Origin: an uncultured Anaerolineaceae bacterium
Lineage (GTDB): Bacteria; Chloroflexota; Anaerolineae; Anaerolineales; Anaerolineaceae
Length of the DNA: 6,253 nucleotides
Assembly: GCA_937920255.1 (NCBI GenBank)
Contig: CALDSL010000409.1
Coordinates: forward strand, 1-6,253
Direction of reading: 5' to 3'
The notes below the pieces were generated by a model. The model saw only the letters and a program-made list of their open reading frames with translations. It was not told where the DNA came from and made no database searches. Position numbers and translations under genes: made by a program. Shown here piece by piece: positions 1-5,438 of this stretch (the first letter of the stretch is position 1; every line of letters begins with the position of its first letter).

Positions 1-257
1 GGGTGCAGGGGGTTGGGGTAGTAGGCCAGCGAGGAAATCGTCAGGCCGTACCCGTCCAGCATCTTGCGAATTTCTTTGGCTTTGGTCTTATCCAGCTCGG
101 TCACGTCGATGTGCGTGACCCCGGCGTAACGGCGCGTGGCCTTGCCCAGCGGCCAGCAGGCGATCTCGATTGCCTGAAACCCGCTCTCGGCGCCCCATTT
201 GGCGGCCTCTTCCAGGCTCAAATCCGGCAGAGCCGCGGTAAGAAATCCCAGTTTCAT
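1..257 (-). CDS. Sugar phosphate isomerase/epimerase-like TIM-barrel protein, N-terminal part (cut by window edge)
   Basis: This is the start of a protein that runs off the left edge; 85 complete codons are visible. It begins MKLGFLTAALPDLSLEEAA, continues with the stretch GFQAIEIACWP (residues 26-36), and reaches SSLAYYPNPLH near residue 85. This is the usual opening of xylose-isomerase-like TIM-barrel proteins: strand 1, a helix with the pattern LSLEEAAKWGAESGF, then strand 2 ending in a Glu (residue 31). Members isomerise or epimerise sugars, keto-inositols or sugar phosphates, usually with a divalent metal. The metal-binding and catalytic residues of the later strands lie outside the window. 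The start codon at 255-257 has GAGAGG five bases upstream (263-268 on the complementary strand). It is the last visible gene of the cluster, 106 bp after a Gfo/Idh/MocA oxidoreductase, and the two families often occur together in sugar and inositol catabolism. The family is fairly sure; the substrate is unknown. Confidence 0.82.
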   Translation of the reverse strand, partial: MKLGFLTAALPDLSLEEAAKWGAESGFQAIEIACWPLGKATRRYAGVTHIDVTELDKTKAKEIRKMLDGYGLTISSLAYYPNPLH

Positions 258-300
258 GATTGCCTCTCTTTATCTGATGACTCGTTTTCCACGCCATGCC

Positions 301-325
301 GTACACTTCGACAGGCTCAGTGTAC
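301..325. repeat. 25-bp intergenic inverted repeat (dispersed-palindrome type)
   Basis: Two perfect 7-bp arms, GTACACT (301-307) and AGTGTAC (319-325), enclose an 11-base centre, TCGACAGGCTC (308-318). The element sits in the 106-bp gap between the oxidoreductase and the isomerase-like gene. From general knowledge, short palindromes with a core like CTTCGACAGGCTCAGTG are scattered through many bacterial and metagenomic genomes. When they are misread as coding they give peptides such as LSLSKC or TEPVEV, both of which appear in spurious reading frames here. In RNA it could form a 7-bp hairpin, but no U-tract follows on either strand, so it is not a standard terminator. Only this one copy was seen in the window. 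Confidence 0.7.
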
Positions 326-363
326 TTGTTAGCCTCATTGAAAAATCTATGCAATGTTTCGAC

Positions 364-1536
364 TTAACGATCCGAAACACTGACCCAAACCTGTTCGCGC
401 GCGCTGCGCTCGATTGCTTCGCACAATTGCATCTCGTAGTGCCCGTCGGCAAAGGTGGGGAAGTCCGGCTGCTTCGTAAAATCGCCGGCCAGCAGGTAGT
501 CGTACACTTTCCTGGAAAACTGCTTGAACGTGTCAGGGAAACCTTCGGCGTGCCCGCCGGGGTAACCAGCCACGGCGCGCGCCTCCTCTGAGAGCAGCGA
601 GGGGTCTTTCATCACCACCTGGTTGGGGCCGGCGCGGTGGCCCACCCACAGCTCGTTGGGCCGCTCGCCGTCCCAGGCCACGGACGACTTCGAACCGCTG
701 ATCTCAAAGAACAGCCGGTTCTTGCGCCCCGAGCACACCTGGGCCACGGTCACCACGCCGCGCACGCCGTTTTCGTAATGCAGCATGATGGTGGCGTAAT
801 CTTCGGTGGTGATGGGCGCGTCCTCGTAGTCGGAGGCCTGCAGCAGCTTGCCGGTGAAGGTTTCCAGCGCCTTGAGCGGTTTTTTGCGCGTCTTGTGGAA
901 GATCTCAAAGTCGGCGAAAACCTCTTTCACGCGCAGCCCGGTGACGAAGGTCATCAGGTCCAGCCAGTGCGAGCCGATATCGCCCACCGCGCGCAGGCTG
1001 CCGCCCTGATCGGGCTCCAGCCGCCAGTTCCAGTCGGTTTCCAGCAGCAACCAGTCCTGCAAGTACGATCCCTGCAGGATGAACAGCTTGCCCAGCTCGC
1101 CGCTTTGCACCAGGCTGCGGGCGTGCTGCACCATGGGGTACATGCGGATGTTAAAATTGACCGCGTTGACCAGCCCCTTCTCGGCCGCCAGCCGCACAAG
1201 TTCGCCGGATTCGGCGGCGTTCATGGCCAGCGGCTTCTCGCACACCACGTGCTTGCCGGCCAGCAGCGCCGCTTTGGCGTAGGGGTAGTGCAGCACGTTA
1301 GGCGTGGCCAGGTGGATGATGTCGATGTCTTCGTCGGCCAGCATGGCTTCAAACGCGCCGTACGCGCGCGGGATGCCCAACTGCGCCGCTTTTTCCACCG
1401 CCTGGGCGTCGCCGTTTTCCGCCAGCCCCAGCACTTTGTAACCGTTGCGGCGCAGCCCTTCGATATGCGCCGGGCCGATAAAGCCGGTGCCGGCCACGCC
1501 GATGCCAATCGTTTCCTTGCTGAGTGATTTCTTCAT
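364..1536 (-). CDS. Gfo/Idh/MocA-family NAD(P)-dependent oxidoreductase (390 aa)
   Basis: Predicted cytosolic sugar or polyol dehydrogenase. The N-terminal Rossmann domain shows the dinucleotide-binding loop GTGFIG at residues 16-21 and ATPN at 77-80. The family hallmark CEKPL follows at 99-103, with Lys101 the expected catalytic or substrate-binding lysine. The C-terminal alpha/beta domain carries GDIGSHWLD at residues 185-193, with Asp186 and His190 in the positions usually conserved for catalysis. A later stretch, YPGGHAEGFPDTFKQF, resembles the substrate-side loop of several sugar dehydrogenases in this family. No signal peptide is present. At 390 aa it is slightly longer than the 330-370 common for the family. 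The start is supported by GAGAGGG seven bases upstream, which overlaps the stop codon of deoC; the gap to deoC is only 12 bp, so the two are surely co-transcribed. It differs clearly from the other Gfo/Idh/MocA protein in the window, so it is not a recent tandem duplicate. The substrate cannot be assigned; inositol, glucoside and other sugar dehydrogenases all share these motifs. Confidence 0.93.
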   Translation of the reverse strand: MKKSLSKETIGIGVAGTGFIGPAHIEGLRRNGYKVLGLAENGDAQAVEKAAQLGIPRAYGAFEAMLADEDIDIIHLATPNVLHYPYAKAALLAGKHVVCEKPLAMNAAESGELVRLAAEKGLVNAVNFNIRMYPMVQHARSLVQSGELGKLFILQGSYLQDWLLLETDWNWRLEPDQGGSLRAVGDIGSHWLDLMTFVTGLRVKEVFADFEIFHKTRKKPLKALETFTGKLLQASDYEDAPITTEDYATIMLHYENGVRGVVTVAQVCSGRKNRLFFEISGSKSSVAWDGERPNELWVGHRAGPNQVVMKDPSLLSEEARAVAGYPGGHAEGFPDTFKQFSRKVYDYLLAGDFTKQPDFPTFADGHYEMQLCEAIERSAREQVWVSVSDR

Positions 1537-1543
1537 GCTCTGT

Positions 1544-1550
1544 CCCTCTC
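1544..1550 (-). promoter_or_regulatory. Ribosome binding site overlapping the deoC stop codon
   Basis: The minus strand reads GAGAGGG here, seven bases before the ATG of the 390-aa oxidoreductase. Its first two bases belong to the TGA stop codon of deoC (1549-1551). Ribosomes finishing deoC therefore uncover or occupy this site, which suggests coupled translation of the aldolase and the dehydrogenase. The coupling is inferred from spacing alone. Confidence 0.6.
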
Positions 1551-2292
1551 AGTAAGCGCCCGGGTGCGGGTCAGCCGGCCCTTCGACGGACTGGCCCTTC
1601 TGCAAGGCTTCGAAATCATCCAGAATTTTGGCCGTGGCGGTCGCGCCGCAGCGCGTGGCCCCGGTGTCGATCACGTCCAGCAGGGCGGGGAGGCTGCGCA
1701 CCCCGCCGGCGGCCTTCACCTGCACATGCGGGCTGACGGTGCGACGCATCAGCAGCAGATCGTCCAGTGTGGCCCCGCCCGGCGCAAACCCGGTGGAGGT
1801 TTTCACCCAATCCGCGCCGGCCTGCTCGGCCAACTGGCAGCCCAGCACTTTTTCCTCGTCGGTCAGGTAGGCGTTCTCGAGGATCACCTTGACCTTCGCG
1901 CCGCGCGCGTGGGCCACATCAACCACCGCGCGGATGTCTTCGCGTACATAGGCGCCGTCGCCGCCGCGCAGCCGGCCGATGTTGAGCACCATGTCCAGTT
2001 CCACCGCGCCGTCATCCAGGGCGGTGTTGGCCTCAGCCACTTTGGTGGAGGTGACGCTGCTGCCGTGCGGGAAACCGATCACGGTGGTCACCAGTACATC
2101 TGAATCGCGCAATTGCCCGGCCGCCAGGCGAACGTCGCACGGTTTGACGCACACCGAAGCCACATGGTAGCGCGCCGCCAGTTCGCAGCCCGCCACCACA
2201 TCCGCCGCGGTCAGTTCCGGTCGCAGCAGCGAGTGGTCAATCACTTTGGCAAGCTGCTGGTAGGTAATGGTTTTGCTGCTTAACACAGTCAT
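1549..2292 (-). CDS. deoC: Deoxyribose-phosphate aldolase (DERA), DeoC family
   Basis: Class I (Schiff-base) aldolase of 247 aa. The family reaction is reversible cleavage of 2-deoxy-D-ribose 5-phosphate to glyceraldehyde 3-phosphate and acetaldehyde in the cytosol. All expected active-site elements are visible. IDHSLLRPELT at residues 18-28 is the typical N-terminal signature. ELDMVLNIG at 98-106 contains the conserved Asp100. DWVKTSTGF at 161-169 holds the Schiff-base lysine, Lys164. VKAAGGVRS at 192-200 holds the second lysine, Lys193, used in proton relay and phosphate-side binding. The last roughly 15 residues (KGQSVEGPADPHPGAY) form a polar tail beyond the conserved barrel. The start has AAGGAG four bases upstream (2297-2302), after a 120-bp gap containing hairpins. 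No deoxyribokinase, phosphopentomutase or nucleoside phosphorylase is visible, so its partners are not those of the classic nucleoside-salvage deo operon. The actual substrate may be another hydroxyaldehyde or its phosphate made by the neighbouring dehydrogenases. Family assignment is very sure; the physiological substrate is not. Confidence 0.95.
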   Translation of the reverse strand: MTVLSSKTITYQQLAKVIDHSLLRPELTAADVVAGCELAARYHVASVCVKPCDVRLAAGQLRDSDVLVTTVIGFPHGSSVTSTKVAEANTALDDGAVELDMVLNIGRLRGGDGAYVREDIRAVVDVAHARGAKVKVILENAYLTDEEKVLGCQLAEQAGADWVKTSTGFAPGGATLDDLLLMRRTVSPHVQVKAAGGVRSLPALLDVIDTGATRCGATATAKILDDFEALQKGQSVEGPADPHPGAY

Positions 2293-2330
2293 ACAACTCC
2301 TTTGTTATTTGGGAAAAGACCCCCTTCAGT

Positions 2331-2361
2331 CCCCCCATTTTCAAAAAACAAAAATGGGGGG
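2331..2361. repeat. Perfect 11-bp stem hairpin upstream of deoC
   Basis: The arms CCCCCCATTTT (2331-2341) and AAAATGGGGGG (2351-2361) are fully complementary around a 9-base A-rich loop. The stem could form in RNA of either strand. On the transcribed (minus) strand it is followed by ACTGAAGGGGG and not by a U-tract, so it is not a standard intrinsic terminator. It could stabilise the 3' end of the upstream oxidoreductase message or act as an RNA processing boundary. It is one half of a composite repeat with the hairpin at 2377-2401. Confidence 0.75.
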
Positions 2362-2365
2362 AGGA

Positions 2366-2375
2366 ATAGGCCTAT
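2366..2375. repeat. 10-bp perfect palindrome between two hairpins
   Basis: ATAGGCCTAT is perfectly self-complementary, and the symmetry resumes for two more bases on each side after one mismatch (GG at 2363-2364, CC at 2377-2378). It lies exactly between the two larger hairpins. It could be a small protein-binding operator for deoC or simply the centre of a composite mobile palindrome. The sequence does not decide between these. Confidence 0.5.
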
Positions 2376-2376
2376 A

Positions 2377-2401
2377 CCCATTTTCGCAAACCGAAAATGG
2401 G
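2377..2401. repeat. Perfect 10-bp stem hairpin, second half of a composite repeat
   Basis: The arms CCCATTTTCG (2377-2386) and CGAAAATGGG (2392-2401) pair perfectly around a 5-base loop. The 12-base string AAAATGGGGGGA occurs identically at 2351-2362 and 2394-2405, 43 bases apart, so the two hairpins share a repeated unit. The arm at 2377-2384 can also pair with AAAATGGG at 2351-2358, giving alternative folds. The hairpin starts on the transcribed strand only a few bases after the stop codon of the 360-aa oxidoreductase. No U-run follows it. Confidence 0.72.
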
Positions 2402-2412
2402 GGGAAGACACA

Positions 2413-3495
2413 TTAGGCCCGCTTCCACAGGTCGATGGGTTTGCTCACCTTGGGCGGCTGGTAGGGGAATTCGATCTTGCGCCCTTCGCCGGCCGACTGG
2501 TACGCCGCGTAGATGATCTTGAGCACTTCGCGGCCGTCCTCGCCGGTTTCCCAGGGCGTCTCGCGGCCCAGCGCGCAGTTGACAAAGTGCTGCATTTCCT
2601 GCGGGAAGCCGTAGTTCCACACTTCATCGAACATGGTAAAGGTGTAGCCGCGGGTGGTGCCGGCTTTTTCCACGGCGTAGCCGTAACCCTCTTCAGAATA
2701 GGTCAGCAGCGAGCTGCCGCGCAGCAGGTCGGCGCGGGTGTGGCCTTTATCGCCGTAGATCTCGGCGCGGTCGTCCACGCCGCCGCCCTTGGCCCACGAA
2801 TCTTCGATCATGGCCACTTTACCGCCTTCGTACTCGATGATGGTGAAGGCGTGATCCTCGCCCTGGGTGCGCTCTTTATGCACAAACGTGTCCATGAAGG
2901 CCGTCACGCTCTTGACCGTGGGCTTTCCCAGCACCCAGCGCGTGTATTCGATCGAGTGGCAGCCCATGTCCAGCAGCACGCCGCCGCCCGAGCGGTTGAC
3001 GTCCCAGAACCAGGGCATGTGCGGCCCGGAATGCTCTTCCGACTGCTTGACCAGGAACGGGATGCCCACCGCGCCTTCGTCCACCAGGGTCTTGGCGCGC
3101 ACGTATTTGGGCGCGAACAGCAGTTCTTCGGCATACAGCAGCAGCACGCCCGCCTTGCGGCAGGCATCGATCATTTCGTCGGCTTCTTCCAGCGTGACGC
3201 ACAGCGGCTTTTCGCAGATCACGTGCTTGCCGGCTTTGGCCGCGTCGAGCGTCACCTGGGCGTGCAGGTCATTGGGAATGCCAATGCTGATCATATCCAG
3301 GTCGGGCATTTTCAGCATTTCGCGGTAATCGCTGAACGCGTGCGGGATGCCGCGCTCTTTGGCAAATTTATCCGCCGAATTGGGGGATGCCACCGCGACA
3401 ATTTCAGCGTCTTTGACAAAATTCTGGAATGCGAAAGTATGGATGTCGCCCACAAAACCGGCGCCAACCATGCCGACTTTCAAGGTTTTGCTCAT
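2413..3495 (-). CDS. Gfo/Idh/MocA-family NAD(P)-dependent oxidoreductase (360 aa)
   Basis: Second predicted cytosolic sugar or polyol dehydrogenase of the cluster. The Rossmann loop GAGFVG lies at residues 11-16, IPND at 73-76, and the hallmark CEKPL at 94-98 with Lys96. The C-terminal domain contains LLDMGCHSIEY at 174-184, giving Asp176 and His180 at the usual catalytic positions. The length is typical for the family. The upstream part of the second domain, with EEHSGPHMPWFWD at 153-165, suggests a substrate pocket different from that of the 390-aa paralogue. The start is well supported by a perfect AGGAGG six bases upstream (3502-3507). It follows the last permease gene after 18 bp, so it is probably on the same transcript as the importer and may act early on the imported sugar. 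After it comes a 120-bp hairpin-rich gap before deoC. Family certain; substrate and cofactor preference (NAD or NADP) not determined. Confidence 0.94.
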   Translation of the reverse strand: MSKTLKVGMVGAGFVGDIHTFAFQNFVKDAEIVAVASPNSADKFAKERGIPHAFSDYREMLKMPDLDMISIGIPNDLHAQVTLDAAKAGKHVICEKPLCVTLEEADEMIDACRKAGVLLLYAEELLFAPKYVRAKTLVDEGAVGIPFLVKQSEEHSGPHMPWFWDVNRSGGGVLLDMGCHSIEYTRWVLGKPTVKSVTAFMDTFVHKERTQGEDHAFTIIEYEGGKVAMIEDSWAKGGGVDDRAEIYGDKGHTRADLLRGSSLLTYSEEGYGYAVEKAGTTRGYTFTMFDEVWNYGFPQEMQHFVNCALGRETPWETGEDGREVLKIIYAAYQSAGEGRKIEFPYQPPKVSKPIDLWKRA

Positions 3496-3513
3496 AACGT
3501 GCCTCCTAAAGTA

Positions 3514-4476
3514 TTATTGCCGGAAGCCGCGCTGGCGGCCATAAATCGAGATTAACAGCAGCAGGGTACCGCCCAGCACCATGCGCCGCACGGCTTCGGT
3601 CATCTGCATTGTGGTCAGCAGGCTGGTGATCAGCGTCAGTACGATGGCGCCGGCCATCGTGCCCCAGTAACTGCCCTTGCCACCCGAAAGAAGCGTGCCG
3701 CCCACCGCCACCGCCGCGATGGACGGGAACAGGAACGAATTGCCCAGCGCCAGGAACACCACGCCGGTGTTGCCCACCACCAGGAAGCCGCCAAACCCGG
3801 CCAGCGCCCCGGCCAGCGCGTAGGTGGCCAGGTTCATCCAGGTGACGTTGACGCCCGAGAGGTGCGCGGTGATGCGGTTGGTGCCGATGGCGAACAGGTT
3901 GCGCCCAAAGGCGGTGCGCTCCAGCAGCAGCCACATCAGCACGCCAAAGATCAGCCAGATGATGATCGCTCCGGGAACGCCGCCAAACCACGGGCGGGCG
4001 ATAACCCGCGTCATGATCGGCGCGACCTTGCCCTGCACGTTGCCGTGATTGATCACGTAGATCACGCCCTGCACCACCCCAGACATGCCCAGGGTCATCA
4101 CAAACGGCGAGATTTTCAGAAAAGTGATCCCAATGCCGTTGAGGAAACCGATAAAGCCGCCGACGACGATGGAAATCAGCAGCGCCGGCAGCACCATATC
4201 GTTTTCACCTTTAACAGTCACATAGGTGAGGATGGCGGTGAGGGTCACCACCGTTCCGGCCGAAAGGTCAATGCCTTCGTAGCCGCTGATGATCACCAGG
4301 GTTTGCCCGGCGGCGATCACGCCCAAAAACACGGCCAGGCGCACAATATTGACCGCCTGCGCCCGGGCCACGTCCAGATCACTGCCAAAGCCGTTGGGAA
4401 GCAGCCCGGAAAGCAGGAACAGCACTACCGCCAGGATCAACGCCGCGACCGGGGGAGAGATCGTAAACCGTTTCAT
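3514..4476 (-). CDS. Sugar ABC transporter permease, RbsC-like (second of two)
   Basis: Inner-membrane permease of a CUT2 (ribose/xylose/AI-2-type) importer, 320 aa, of the BPD_transp_2 family. About nine to ten hydrophobic segments are visible, roughly at 8-26, 45-64, 68-88, 95-120, 124-143, 168-185, 213-237, 249-263, 272-290 and 297-312. Family motifs are GQTLVIISGYEGIDLSAG (residues 57-74), the cytoplasmic loop FGRNLFAIGTNRITAHLSGV (190-209) that is expected to contact the ATPase, and AVAVGGTLLSGGKGSYWGT (255-273). The usual SGGIDLS motif is widened here to SGYEGIDLS. I chose the ATG at 4474-4476 over an in-frame start 81 bases further upstream. The shorter form has GGAGG five bases before it, overlaps the preceding permease stop by 4 bp (ATGA), and starts directly with the expected short basic tail plus first membrane helix; the extra 27 residues would be hydrophilic and unlike the family. 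It pairs with the other permease, presumably as a heterodimer. Confidence 0.94.
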   Translation of the reverse strand: MKRFTISPPVAALILAVVLFLLSGLLPNGFGSDLDVARAQAVNIVRLAVFLGVIAAGQTLVIISGYEGIDLSAGTVVTLTAILTYVTVKGENDMVLPALLISIVVGGFIGFLNGIGITFLKISPFVMTLGMSGVVQGVIYVINHGNVQGKVAPIMTRVIARPWFGGVPGAIIIWLIFGVLMWLLLERTAFGRNLFAIGTNRITAHLSGVNVTWMNLATYALAGALAGFGGFLVVGNTGVVFLALGNSFLFPSIAAVAVGGTLLSGGKGSYWGTMAGAIVLTLITSLLTTMQMTEAVRRMVLGGTLLLLISIYGRQRGFRQ

Positions 4477-5438
4477 TCTTTCCTCCGGAACAGGTTGAGG
4501 AACCCGGGGGTCGCCAGAGCGATGATGATAATCAGCGCTTTCACCAGCGTTTCCCACCAGGTGTCAATATCGGCAAAGGATACGATATTTTGCAAAATGC
4601 CGACCACCAGCGCGCCCATCACCGGGCCAGCCACGCCGCCCACCCCGCCGCTCATGGCGGTTCCGCCGATCACCACCGCGGTGATGGCGTTGAGCGTCAT
4701 CGGGCTGCCAATTTCGGCGTTGCCCGAGCCGCTCAGCATGGTGATGGCGATGCCCGAGAAGGCCGCCAGCAGGCCGGAGATGACGTAGGTGCTGAACTGC
4801 ACCATCTGCACCGGCACCGCCGATTCATACGCGGCCTGAGCCCGCCCGCCAAAGGCGAACAGGTAGCGGCCATAGCGCGTGTTGCGGGTGTACACCCACA
4901 CCAGGATCACCACGGCGATCACAAAAAAGGCCAGCGGGATGCCCAGCGGCTGGGTGGTGCGGTACCAGTTGGAAACCACCTGCGGGATGCCGCCGCCCGG
5001 GTTGGGCAGGATAAACAGCGCCAGGCCAAAGAAGATGAAACTGGTGGCGTAGGTGGTGATGATGGGCTGCAGGCGCAGGTAGGCGATGAAAAAACCGTTG
5101 AGCGCGCCGGCGGCCATGCCGATGAGCAGCGAAATCCCCATCCACAGCCACATATCTTCGGTCGAGCCTTGCAGCCCCACCTGGGTGGCCAGCACGGTGT
5201 TGATGATGGAAACGATCCCACCCGAGGAGATATCGATCCCGCCGCCCAGAATGACAATCGCCTGTCCGGCCGAAAGCAGGATGATGGGCAGGAATACGCG
5301 CATGTTATTGTTGATCGTATTGCCGCTCAGCAGGTCGGGCTGGAGCGCCAGGTTAACCAGCACGGAGATCACCAGCAGCACGCCGGCAAACAGCGCCGGG
5401 TACCGCGACATCAATGTATTGAAGCTCACCAGCTTCAT
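4473..5438 (-). CDS. Sugar ABC transporter permease, RbsC-like (first of two)
   Basis: Inner-membrane subunit of the same importer, 321 aa, BPD_transp_2 family. It starts with a short basic tail, a first helix at about 13-32, and further hydrophobic stretches near 47-66, 71-86, 97-120, 124-144, 166-183, 212-236, 249-262, 270-288 and 296-316. The motif GQAIVILGGGIDISSGG (residues 58-74) matches the family's GIDLSVG region. YGRYLFAFGGRAQAAYESAV (189-208) is the loop that docks on the ATPase; it has Arg where many relatives have the Asn of GGN. VVIGGTAMSGGVGGVAGPVMGA lies at about 255-276. The start codon at 5436-5438 overlaps the ATPase stop by 4 bp (ATGA), with GGAGG six bases upstream (5445-5449) inside the ATPase gene. 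The two permeases are clearly different in sequence, as in LsrC/LsrD or RhaP/RhaQ pairs, which argues for a heterodimeric channel and not an RbsC homodimer. Confidence 0.94.
   Translation of the reverse strand: MKLVSFNTLMSRYPALFAGVLLVISVLVNLALQPDLLSGNTINNNMRVFLPIILLSAGQAIVILGGGIDISSGGIVSIINTVLATQVGLQGSTEDMWLWMGISLLIGMAAGALNGFFIAYLRLQPIITTYATSFIFFGLALFILPNPGGGIPQVVSNWYRTTQPLGIPLAFFVIAVVILVWVYTRNTRYGRYLFAFGGRAQAAYESAVPVQMVQFSTYVISGLLAAFSGIAITMLSGSGNAEIGSPMTLNAITAVVIGGTAMSGGVGGVAGPVMGALVVGILQNIVSFADIDTWWETLVKALIIIIALATPGFLNLFRRKE
4482..4486 (-). promoter_or_regulatory. Ribosome binding site fixing the start of the second permease
   Basis: GGAGG on the minus strand lies five bases before the ATG at 4474-4476. 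It sits inside the last codons of the upstream permease gene and supports the short, family-like N terminus over the longer in-frame start at 4557. Confidence 0.7.

Noticed and set aside
88..354. Minus-strand frame of 88 codons beginning in the gap at 258-363
   Set aside because: It reads through the palindrome (giving TEPVEV) and then runs out of frame with the isomerase-like gene, whose ATG at 257 has its own ribosome site and a family-like sequence.
319..357. Possible promoter on the minus strand (TTGCAT, 17-base spacer, TAACAA) before the isomerase-like gene
   Set aside because: Only about three of six matches in each box; not enough to call a promoter.
1228..1260. A 33-base stretch matching 3202-3234 at 30 of 33 positions
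   Set aside because: Both encode the conserved GKHV-CEKPL motif of the two Gfo/Idh/MocA enzymes in similar codons; this is protein conservation, not a mobile repeat.
637..1527. Plus-strand open frame of 296 codons opposite the 390-aa dehydrogenase
   Set aside because: Antisense shadow of a gene with intact family motifs; no recognisable protein and no start context that stands out.
1579..1605. CCTTCGACGGACTGG in the deoC tail, slightly like the centre of the 301-325 palindrome
   Set aside because: No flanking inverted arms comparable to 301-325, and the similarity is short; it could be chance. A degenerate repeat inserted in the tail cannot be shown from one copy.
2331..2404. Intrinsic terminator after the 360-aa dehydrogenase
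   Set aside because: The stems are strong, but neither is followed by a U-run on the transcribed strand, and the downstream genes continue in the same direction with related functions.
2302..3555. Long plus-strand open frame of 417 codons opposite the 360-aa dehydrogenase
   Set aside because: It is an antisense shadow. Its product is rich in His, Gln, Arg and Phe without family motifs, it runs through the hairpin gap, and the minus-strand gene has clear Rossmann and EKP motifs with a perfect Shine-Dalgarno site.
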